From: JBOGGN01 sp050744165
Lineage (GTDB): Bacteria; Actinomycetota; Acidimicrobiia; Acidimicrobiales; Palsa-688
Reading direction: 5' to 3'
Assembly: GCA_050744165.1 (NCBI GenBank)
Contig: JBOGGN010000235.1
Coordinates: forward strand, 1 to 13,560
DNA length: 13,560 nt
The notes under the pieces were generated by a model that was not told the DNA's origin, ran no database searches, and saw nothing but the letters and a program-made list of their open reading frames with translations. This document shows, in pieces, positions 6,658 to 13,042 of the stretch. Positions within the stretch are counted from its first letter, which is position 1; every line of letters starts with the position of its first letter. The position numbers were made by a program, and so were the translations under genes.

Positions 6658-7386
6658 GCCAGACGGTGCACCTGGAGGAATGGGGAGCGGAGCTGAGCGT
6701 CTTCAGGGGACAGGTCCGGCAGTGACCGTGGCGTTCGCCCAGCTAGTGGCAGAGGTGGTCGGCCAGGCCAGCCAGGTTCCCGTCGAGCCCCCTCCCAGCT
6801 CCACCCTGGGCGGCCTGGGACCATTCCGGCGCCGGCAGGTGGCCCGACGACGGTGTGCATCAGCCCGACGCCGACCATGATCGCCTTCCCGTTTTCGTCG
6901 TTGAGGCCGCATGGCGGGTCCGAGCCCGACTGGGGGGAGTGGCCCTTCCCTCCGTGATTGCCCACTCAGACTGGGAGACTCAGAACATGGCTTGGCGAGA
7001 CTGATGGCCATACGTCGTGCACCACACAAGCCGCCGCTCGTCATCGCCGCCCTCAGGGTTCAGGGCCAGCATCGCCTGGACCGAGCCGGCGCTTGACACC
7101 CCTCGGGTGGTCTACGGGCCAGATGACCCGGACACGATCCCCGCCAGCTCCGGGTAACACAGACGGGCGCGGGTCGTCCCGCAACAGGCCGTACACGACT
7201 CCATTGCGCCAGGGCTCTCTCGGAAGCGCCCCGCCCTGCTGACGCCCCTCCTGGTGCAAGGCGATCCGTTCGAGGGCCCGTTGCTCTGCGAAGTTGTGAG
7301 CCTCAGTTGTTGCCTCCAGCCGGTGACTGGACGTATTGGAGAAGGGTATGCGAGCTACTTGGCGCTACCGCGAGTATTGAACGCGG
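6658..7386. other. About 730 bp without an identifiable intact gene
   Basis: No frame here gives a recognisable protein. On the minus strand two decayed-looking stretches keep some coding character. At 6692-6850 a frame reads LDGNLAGLADHLCH, a TAG stop, then LGERHGHCRTCPLKTL. At 7053-7259 a 68-residue open frame includes WRNGVVYGLLRDDP and DRVRVIWPVDHP. I could not assign either. Given the adjacent transglycosylase fragment, the area may be the residue of a mobile element. An inverted repeat CCGCG (7368-7372) / CGCGG (7382-7386) lies directly before the kinase-like gene. Confidence 0.4.
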
Positions 7387-7950
7387 ATGCGGATGAGAGA
7401 CACTGAGCCGACGACTGTCGTCGGCCGCCGGGTCGTGGTCACCGGTCTGGCCGGCGCCGGAAAGAGTACCTTCTCGAAGGCACTCTCGGCGAAGACTGGC
7501 CTTCCGCTGATCCATCTCGACCTCCACTTCTGGAAGCCGGGCTGGGTAGTGCCGTCGGACGACGAGTGGCGCGAGAAGCAGCGCGGCCTTCTCGCCGGAG
7601 ACGCATGGATCGCCGACGGCAATTACCACGCCACCCTCGCCCTCCGGCTCGAGCGCGCGGACACCGTCGTGTTCCTCGACACGCCTTGGTGGACGTGTGC
7701 ACGGCGCGCCTTCGTTCGTGGCATCCGGAGACCGCCGGGTTCAGTCATGCCAGAAGGCTGCGATGACACCGCCTGGCAACGGTTGCGCGACGAATGGGGA
7801 ATTGTCTGGAGGGTCTGGCGCGGCCGTAGCTCGGAACGCGAACGAGAGCTCAAAATCGTGTCGCAGGACGGACAGCATGTCGATCTGCACGTGCTCCGGT
7901 CCAAGAGGTCGATCCATGAGTTCCTGGAAGGCCTTGACCTGCATCCGTAA
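7387..7950 (+). CDS. P-loop kinase-like protein (adenylate kinase/FlaR 'topology modulation' type)
   Basis: The 187-residue protein has Walker A GLAGAGKST (20-28) after RRVVVT, then LIHLDLHFWKPGW, then WIADGNYHATLALRLERADTVVFLDTP. The HLD..W..PGW, DGNY and D.V.FLD.P motifs are those of small P-loop kinases annotated as adenylate kinase or topology modulation protein. The Arg-rich stretch ARRAFVRGIRRP looks like a lid region, and the C-terminal HVLRSKRSIHEFL is usual for the group. These proteins are predicted to phosphorylate a small molecule, but the substrate is generally unknown. The start may be ATG 7387 or ATG 7393. There is no clear ribosome site. It stands alone, with decayed DNA upstream and 290 bp before the convergent TetR gene. 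Confidence 0.83.
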   Translation: MRMRDTEPTTVVGRRVVVTGLAGAGKSTFSKALSAKTGLPLIHLDLHFWKPGWVVPSDDEWREKQRGLLAGDAWIADGNYHATLALRLERADTVVFLDTPWWTCARRAFVRGIRRPPGSVMPEGCDDTAWQRLRDEWGIVWRVWRGRSSERERELKIVSQDGQHVDLHVLRSKRSIHEFLEGLDLHP

Positions 7951-8243
7951 CCGATCAGGAACTCGTCAGCGTGAACGCGCCCCTGACCTCGACATCGTGG
8001 TCAACAGCATTCCAGGTGTGCGCGAGTCGCAGTACAGGCGGCTGTGATATGAGATAGCGGGTGACTGAGCGATCGTGCTTGAACAGTTCTGGCCGCTACT
8101 TGGCCACGTTTTTCCGAAGCGCTAAGACCGTCGCGACGCTTTGCAACAACGCTCGGCTTCACAACCAGGAATGGGACCGCCATATGTACCTTTTGCACCG
8201 GTCTTCGCCGCACATGAAGCGCTACCTAGCCTGAGCGGCGTCA

Positions 8244-8945
8244 CTATGACTGACGCGATTTGAGAACAGCGCCGGTAGAACGGTCCAACCCAGGAATCCG
8301 GCGAAGGCCGAGGAGGCGTTGGACGGTTTCGGTGATCACCTTGTCGAGGGCTGGCCGCGGGAAGTCGGGTCTGTCCAGTCGGAGGAGGACCTGACCGTGC
8401 AGTGCTGGCCAGAGGATGGCCGCGAGCAGGGTCGGGTCGGCGTCAACCGGTGCCGCCCCGGCCTGCTGGCAACGCCGTATGGCGTCGGTCATGGACTCGT
8501 AGGCACCGCGGCTCGCTGAACCGGCTGCGTTGTAGAAGCGGATGAAGATGTCTGCAGGGAGGGCGGCGCCGAACATCAGCCGGTACTGGCCGGGGTGCGA
8601 CAGGGCGAAGTGGGCGTATGCAAGGCAGCGGGCCAAGAGGACCTCGCATGGATCGTCGAGTCCCGCGACCGCCGCCTCTCTGGCCGTCGCCAGGTCGGCG
8701 AAGGCGCGTTCGGCGACGGCGACCTTGATCTCGTCAAGGTCTGCGAAGTGCAGGTAGACCGAGGTGGCGGCGACCCCCGTCCTGGCCGCGACAGCACGAA
8801 TCGACAGCTGGTTGGCCTCGCCCGTTTCGGTGAGCAGGGCGCACGCAGCATCGACGAGGTCATTCCGGAGCCGGGCGCCCTCTCCGCGGGCGTTGTTGCG
8901 CCGGCGGCCCCCTCCGGCGGGCCGAACACCAGTCGTCGATGGCAT
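8244..8945 (-). CDS. TetR/AcrR-family transcriptional repressor
   Basis: The 233-residue protein starts at ATG 8945 with AAGGAG upstream. After a basic N-terminal arm (GGGRRRNNARGEGARLR), residues about 28-75 form the TetR helix-turn-helix: LVDAACALLTETGEANQLSIRAVAARTGVAATSVYLHF. The C-terminal part (HFALSHPGQYRLMFGAALP, WPALHGQVLLRLDRPDFPRPALDKVI) matches the TetR_C_33/WHG-type ligand domain, in which HPGQYRLMF and the WxxxHG-like signature recur. It is divergent from the membrane protein starting at 9053, and a perfect palindrome lies between them. It therefore most likely represses itself and that neighbour, and is released by a small ligand that I cannot predict. Confidence 0.92.
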   Translation of the reverse strand: MPSTTGVRPAGGGRRRNNARGEGARLRNDLVDAACALLTETGEANQLSIRAVAARTGVAATSVYLHFADLDEIKVAVAERAFADLATAREAAVAGLDDPCEVLLARCLAYAHFALSHPGQYRLMFGAALPADIFIRFYNAAGSASRGAYESMTDAIRRCQQAGAAPVDADPTLLAAILWPALHGQVLLRLDRPDFPRPALDKVITETVQRLLGLRRIPGLDRSTGAVLKSRQS

Positions 8946-8987
8946 GTGTCTCCTTCCAAGGTAATGCGGAAAGTGTCGGTTGACAGG

Positions 8988-9013
8988 CGTAGCCTAACAT
9001 ATGTTAGGCTACG
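8988..9013. promoter_or_regulatory. Perfect 26-bp palindrome, probable TetR operator
   Basis: The half-site CGTAGCCTAACAT (8988-9000) is followed immediately by its exact reverse complement (9001-9013), with no spacer. It lies between the TetR start (8945) and the membrane-protein start (9053). A TTGACA -35-like hexamer at 8980-8985 on the plus strand abuts it. Its -10 would fall inside the right half-site (e.g. TAGGCT, 9005-9010, spacer 19), so a bound repressor would block it. Length and symmetry fit TetR dimers. Confidence 0.85.
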
Positions 9014-9052
9014 GATGTACGGTGATTACGGGCCGTCGTCAGGAGGAGTCCC

Positions 9053-10303
9053 ATGACCACGGTGACCGATCAGCAAGGCGTGGGCTCATCCGATAGTCAT
9101 CTGGGTGCCGGTGTGGGTGTCCACCTGGATCGGGGCCCGCGAATCCGGTTGTGGGTCGTCGGCAACTCACAGGCCCATCGTTCCCTGCTGGCGGCTGGAC
9201 TGGCCGGCTCGGTCCTGTTCAACGCCACCTTCGTGATCGACGGGTTGTTCCGGCATGGGTATGGCGCCTTGCGCCAACCGATGAGCGCCTTGAGCCTGGG
9301 ACACGGCGGCTGGGTGCAGATTGCGAACTTCATCGTCTTCGGGGTCCTCACCTGCTTGTCGGCGATCGGTTGGCGCGCGACGCTCACGCCCGGCAGCGGT
9401 TCGGTCTGGTACCCCCGGCTCAAGGTCATCGCCGGGCTCGCATTGATCGCCGCCGGAGCCTTCAGCCAAGACCCCGGGCTCGGCTTCCCCCCTGGGGTGG
9501 CGGCTCCAGCTCAAGCCTCCGTGCATGCCCAGATCCACAACGTTGCCGCCATTGTCAGCCTCGGGGCGACGATCGGAGGCATGTTTGTCCTGGTCTCGCG
9601 CTTTCGTCGCGAGCCGCGCTGGAAGGCATGGTGGCCCTTCGCCGCTCTGGCCGGAGTTCTGATGATGATCTGCCTTAGCGCGTTCGGTGCCACCATGGAT
9701 AACGGCCTCGGCGGAATGTTCGAAAAGCTCGCATCAGTCACCGCCTTGGTGTTCACCGTCAGTTTCGTCGGCCGGCTGCTGACCAAGGGTGCCTGCCTCT
9801 CCACGACAACAGCGCCTACGCCCGAAAAGGGTGCGAGGTCGCTGCTCTCGACCACTCAGCAGACAGGTGCTCCCACGGCAGCCAGCCAGTGGCATTGGTG
9901 GCTGGTGCTGGTCGTCACCCTCGGCGCCGTGCTCACCGCTACCGGTGGCATCTTGGCCCTCCATCCTGGTGGCGAGCACCTCACCTCGGCAGGGCGCAAC
10001 TATGCCGAGTACTTCTTCACCCGCAATATCGCCATGGCCATCCTGCTTTTGGTCGCGCTAGCCATGCGAGCGCGACGACCGTTGGGTGCGCTTATGGTGC
10101 TGACCGCCGTCATTCAAAGCCTCGACGCAGTCACCGCAACCGCAACCGGACGCTTCGATCTCGTGCCGGTCGACCTCGTCTTCGCTGCAGTGTTCCTGAT
10201 GGCCGCCGCTCACCTGTCCACAAAAGCGCTCTGGAGCCTGTCGAGCTGGCGAGACGGGTCCCAGACCATTCCGACCGTGTTGCGTCAGCACAACCGCCCA
10301 TAG
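9053..10303 (+). CDS. Polytopic membrane protein: DUF998 domain plus C-terminal four-helix domain
   Basis: The 416-residue protein starts at ATG 9053 with AGGAGG upstream. After a hydrophilic N-terminus (1-40) the first six helices (about 43-64, 85-107, 122-141, 163-184, 193-215, 218-240) form a DUF998-like unit, with the conserved MSALSLGHGGWVQIANF segment after helix 1. A linker of about 40 residues (TTTAPTPEKG to AASQ) leads to four more helices: LVLVVTLGAVLTATGGILAL, YFFTRNIAMAILLLVALAM, LGALMVLTAVIQSLDAVTA and VDLVFAAVFLMAAAHL. The NYAEYFFTRN and SLDAV features recall small DUF4267-like membrane proteins. It may be a fusion of two membrane domains. Function is unknown. The divergent TetR gene and its palindrome mark it as the regulated target, perhaps a membrane-stress or efflux accessory protein. 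Confidence 0.85.
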   Translation: MTTVTDQQGVGSSDSHLGAGVGVHLDRGPRIRLWVVGNSQAHRSLLAAGLAGSVLFNATFVIDGLFRHGYGALRQPMSALSLGHGGWVQIANFIVFGVLTCLSAIGWRATLTPGSGSVWYPRLKVIAGLALIAAGAFSQDPGLGFPPGVAAPAQASVHAQIHNVAAIVSLGATIGGMFVLVSRFRREPRWKAWWPFAALAGVLMMICLSAFGATMDNGLGGMFEKLASVTALVFTVSFVGRLLTKGACLSTTTAPTPEKGARSLLSTTQQTGAPTAASQWHWWLVLVVTLGAVLTATGGILALHPGGEHLTSAGRNYAEYFFTRNIAMAILLLVALAMRARRPLGALMVLTAVIQSLDAVTATATGRFDLVPVDLVFAAVFLMAAAHLSTKALWSLSSWRDGSQTIPTVLRQHNRP

Positions 10304-10541
10304 GTGCCATTCCGGGCGGGAGGGCGCTGTCCTGTCGTGGTTGCGCGGTCGTTCCTGGATGCGGACGTGAGCAGGCGAAGCGATGCCGACGACGAATCCT
10401 CCTGGAATGGCGAGATAGTGCGGACGGCGGTCGAGGCCCCACCTCCGGTCCTCCCGAGGCGAGAAGCCAATCCGGCCTGGCGAGTGACGCAACCGGGGAA
10501 TTGCAGAATACTTTCGGTGGCCCGATATCTGTTAGTCAATC
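10304..10541. other. Intergenic stretch holding a VOC remnant
   Basis: No intact gene is seen after the membrane protein. The only recognisable content is the VOC-like remnant (separate entry) on the minus strand. The final part (10505-10545) is noticeably AT-richer than its surroundings. I see no terminator or RNA gene. Confidence 0.4.
10368..10470 (-). pseudogene. Remnant of a VOC-fold protein C-terminus
   Basis: The minus strand reads LLASGGPEV in one frame (10440-10466) and then, one frame away, PHYLAIPGGFVVGIASPA (from 10423 downward). The intact VOC protein at 4852-5214 ends AAGLPEVHHGGHPHYLAIPGGQVFAVAP, so this is the same terminal strand pair, broken by a frameshift and lacking the rest of the gene. 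It is too short to be functional. Confidence 0.55.
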
Positions 10542-10709
10542 TCATAAGTAAAGTTGGCGCCGGTTGCCCGGACGAAACAGCTGGTCGGGTCTGGGAAGCG
10601 AGGCGAGGAGGATCGCGGCCTGTTCGACTTCCTGTGCGCTGGTCCGCCGGCACTCTGGGTCGATGCTTGCCATACGCTCCAGGGCGATGCGCCAAGCGGG
10701 ATCCTTCAC
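10542..10709 (-). CDS. Small hypothetical ORF, unassigned
   Basis: A frame from GTG 10709 to TGA 10542 gives 55 residues: VKDPAWRIALERMASIDPEC, then RRTSAQEVEQAAILLASLPR and PDQLFRPGNRRQLYL. Codon use is GC-rich at third positions as in the true genes, and the residue mix is that of a soluble helical protein. The open frame continues upstream with KAHPRRVAARRATRKTRP, so it may be the 3' end of a longer, truncated gene. I do not recognise the family. The start is uncertain and there is no good ribosome site. Confidence 0.28.
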   Translation of the reverse strand: MKDPAWRIALERMASIDPECRRTSAQEVEQAAILLASLPRPDQLFRPGNRRQLYL

Positions 10710-10819
10710 CGGACGGGTCTTGCGTGTCGCCCGCCGGGCTGCAACTCGCCTGGGGTGGGCCTTTCCGCAGCGGGTTCGTCCAGTGACGCTGGCCGACGAC
10801 GAATAGTAGCTTCCGTCCG

Positions 10820-11329
10820 GTGGACGATCCAGCAGTGTCGAGGCCACACATGCCCGGCTATGGGACGCTGCCGCCAGACCAAGGGACGGGCCTCCTTCCA
10901 TGGTCGTGGGCGGAGGAGAGACTCGTCCGTTCGCACGACTACTGGCTGGCCACCGTGACGCGCTCCGGAGCCCCTCACCTCATGCCGGTGTGGGCGGTGT
11001 GGCAGGACGGCCGGCTCTGGTTCAGTAGCGCCAACGCCTCGCGCAAGGCACGGAATCTGGCAGGCCAATCGCGCTGCACCTTGTCCACGGACGACCCGCT
11101 AGAGCCTGTTGTGGCTGAGGGGCAGGTGGAGCGTGTTACCGAGCATACGGAACTGGAACGGATGCTGAGGGCGGTGAACGCAAAGTACGGGACTGACTAC
11201 GGCATGGACATGGTCGACCCCATTTCCAACAGCGTGTTCGCGATGAGACCCGAGTGGGTGTTCGCACTGGACTCCAAGGACTTCGCGGGGTCGCCCACCC
11301 GCTTCGTCTTCTCTCGCGATGACCGCTGA
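10820..11329 (+). CDS. PPOX-fold (pyridoxamine 5'-phosphate oxidase-like) flavin/F420-type oxidoreductase
   Basis: The protein is up to 169 residues. WAEERLVRSHDYWLATVTRSG, APHLMPVWAVWQDGRLWFSS and SRKARNLAGQSRCTLSTDD form the split-barrel of the PPOX/FDOR superfamily. The PHLMPVW strand and the S..SRKARNL loop normally hold the flavin or F420 phosphate. The C-terminal AVNAKYGTDYGMDMVDP, PEWVFALDSKDFAGSPTRFVF is conserved in actinobacterial members. Start choice: GTG 10820 adds AVSRPHMPGYG, which related proteins share. ATG 10850 has GAGG 6 nt upstream and is the alternative (159 residues). The enzyme is probably a cofactor-binding reductase of unknown substrate. It stands alone on the plus strand, facing a decayed VOC gene. 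Confidence 0.87.
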   Translation: MDDPAVSRPHMPGYGTLPPDQGTGLLPWSWAEERLVRSHDYWLATVTRSGAPHLMPVWAVWQDGRLWFSSANASRKARNLAGQSRCTLSTDDPLEPVVAEGQVERVTEHTELERMLRAVNAKYGTDYGMDMVDPISNSVFAMRPEWVFALDSKDFAGSPTRFVFSRDDR

Positions 11330-11399
11330 CCAAACGCCGTGTCGTGAGGATGCTGATCCGGGAGACCGATCAGCTTTACCGAGGGATGCCTACAGGGAA

Positions 11400-11855
11400 T
11401 TACGCGCTCTCGGCGCCGGAGTCCGGACTGTCGTGCATCGAGGGGATGAAGCTGACGCCGACGATGAGGCCGCCGGGGCTTTGGAGCCGACCGACCGTCT
11501 GGCCCACGGCTCGGTCCGAGGCGGGTGGAGCAGCTCGTAGCCTTGGGCGGCTACCTCGTGCGTGGCCTCCGATACATCCTCGAGATCGAACTCAATGCTG
11601 GCTTGAGGGACCGGTCGTCAGCGGCCCAGGTGTCGGCGACGAAGCACGCTTGGGATGCCTGGACCAGCGGCCAGACAGCGAAGTGCTTGACACCGGCCAG
11701 TTCGTGGGTAAAGACGTAGTCGTCGTCGCCCGACAGGGGGGCATACTGAGCGCGTCGACAAACAACCGGTGATTATCGGCTGGAGACGAACTCACGACTG
11801 CGACCCTGAAGACGAGGAGAGGTTTCGTGCCACGATCCCCGCGCAACCTTGCCAA
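11400..11855 (-). pseudogene. VOC-family (glyoxalase-like) gene broken by three frameshifts
   Basis: Successive frames on the minus strand give one continuous VOC protein: SPADNHRLFVDAL; then QYAPLSGDDDYVFTHELAGV, KHFAVWPLVQASQACF; then RPVPQASIEFDLEDVSEATH, EVAAQGYELLHPPRTEPW; then QTVGRLQSPGGLIVGVSFIP, ending TAA at 11400. Each join is explained by loss of a single base: before CAGTAT, near GACGACCGG, and in TGGGCCAG where TGGGGCCAG is expected. Intact relatives (remembered, not searched) carry DDYVFTHELGGVKHFGVWPL and TEPWGQTVARLQSPEG in one frame. The N-terminal boundary is uncertain. Three independent shifts argue for a dead gene, though indel-prone sequencing is an alternative because all three are one-base losses. 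Confidence 0.75.
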
Positions 11856-11941
11856 TAGGAATCCTTCCCGGTCGAGAACCTCCGATTGGCCTCCATGCCA
11901 CCTTGGGAACTTGTAGCTTCGCCTGTATTAATTAGCCCCAT

Positions 11942-13042
11942 TCACGAATGGCTCTCGAAGGCTATGGCGATATCCAGGCCGCCTTGGGGTCGTGGGCGGG
12001 CGGTGATCTTGGCGTGGTGTGCTTCGGCGATGGCTCGGACGATGGCGAGGCCGAGCCCGTGTCCGTTGGTGTGGCCGATGCGCTCGTTGCCGCCCTGTTG
12101 GAAGGGTTGGAAGAGTCGGCCCACTTCGTCGGCCGGAACGGTCGGACCGGTGTTGCTGACGGTGAGTGTGGCGCGTCCTGGGGCGGAGATGGTGGCGATG
12201 TCGATGGTTCCGCCGGGGATGTTGTGGTGCAGTGCGTTGTCGATGAGGTTGGCCACGAGTAGCTCGATGAGCTTGGGGCCGCCGGTGGTGGGAGCGGCGG
12301 GGAGGTTGGCGTGGATCTGGACCTTCAGGCGCTCGGCTTCGTGCCTGCGTCCGGTCAGGGCCGTCTCGGTGATCTGGGCCAGATCGAACGGCTCCCAGGC
12401 TTCGACGCCGCGTTCGCTGGTGGCCAAGGCGAGGAGCGCGTTGACGAGTCGTTCTTGGTGTTGGCCGAGGGCGAGAGCCTTCTGGCACACGGTCCGCAGC
12501 GTCTCGGTGTCGGGGTTGGGGTCGGTGATGGCGACTTCGAGCAGAGTTTGCAGCCCGGCGAGGGGGGTGCGCAGTTCGTGGGAGGCGTTGGCGACGAAGT
12601 GACGTTGGGCTTCGAAGGAGGCTTCGAGACGTCCGAAGAGGTCGTCAAGGGTGTGGCCGAGTTCGGTCAGTTCGTCGGCTGGGCCGTCGAGTCCGAGGCG
12701 GCGGTGCAGGTTGGTGGCCGAGATCTCTCGTGCGGCATCGTTCATGGTGCGCAGGGGTCGGAGGAACCGCCCGGCGATCCACCAGGCCAATGCGAGCGCG
12801 ACGACACCGGCGACTAGGGCGACGACGAGCGATCCCACCTCGAGGTGATGGCCGAAGAGGGCGTTCTGCGAGCCGGAGCCGCCGTTGATGTTGGTCGATC
12901 CTTGTCGGACGAGGAAGCCGCTGACGGCGAGGACGGTGACCACGAGCAGGGCGACCAGCCCGGCATAGAGGACGGTGAGCTGGACGCGCAGCGGTGGTCG
13001 GCGCAGTCGCCGTTTGGGCGGGGGGATGGTGATGGCGGTCAT
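11942..13042 (-). CDS. Sensor histidine kinase of an OmpR-type two-component system
   Basis: The 366-residue kinase starts at ATG 13042. A basic N-terminus precedes helix 1 (about 22-45). A short extracytoplasmic loop (46-69, Asn/Gly/Ser-rich) leads to helix 2 (70-90), then a HAMP region (GRFLRPLRTMNDAAREI). The phospho-acceptor His155 lies in FVANASHELRTPLAGLQ. The ATPase part has the N-box LLVANLIDNALHHN (Asn265, Asn269), a G1-like TVSNTGPTVP in which the usual Asp is Asn, the F-box-like LFQPF, and the G2 box NGHGLGLAIV. The loop is too small to bind a large ligand, so it probably senses the membrane or a partner protein, as intramembrane-sensing kinases do. It follows its regulator with ATGA overlap. 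Confidence 0.94.
   Translation of the reverse strand: MTAITIPPPKRRLRRPPLRVQLTVLYAGLVALLVVTVLAVSGFLVRQGSTNINGGSGSQNALFGHHLEVGSLVVALVAGVVALALAWWIAGRFLRPLRTMNDAAREISATNLHRRLGLDGPADELTELGHTLDDLFGRLEASFEAQRHFVANASHELRTPLAGLQTLLEVAITDPNPDTETLRTVCQKALALGQHQERLVNALLALATSERGVEAWEPFDLAQITETALTGRRHEAERLKVQIHANLPAAPTTGGPKLIELLVANLIDNALHHNIPGGTIDIATISAPGRATLTVSNTGPTVPADEVGRLFQPFQQGGNERIGHTNGHGLGLAIVRAIAEAHHAKITARPRPQGGLDIAIAFESHS

Noticed and set aside
8001..8213. 70-codon minus-strand frame between the kinase-like gene and TetR
   Set aside because: No recognisable motif, no ribosome site, and composition unlike the true genes. This gap is best treated as non-coding.
11344..11772. 142-codon plus-strand frame after the PPOX gene
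   Set aside because: The opposite strand reads as a VOC protein across three frames with family-typical motifs, so this frame is its shadow.
11886..12602. 238-codon plus-strand frame opposite the histidine kinase
   Set aside because: It is antisense to a gene with complete HisKA and HATPase motifs, and its composition (Ser, Ala, Arg, Trp) has no recognisable domain.
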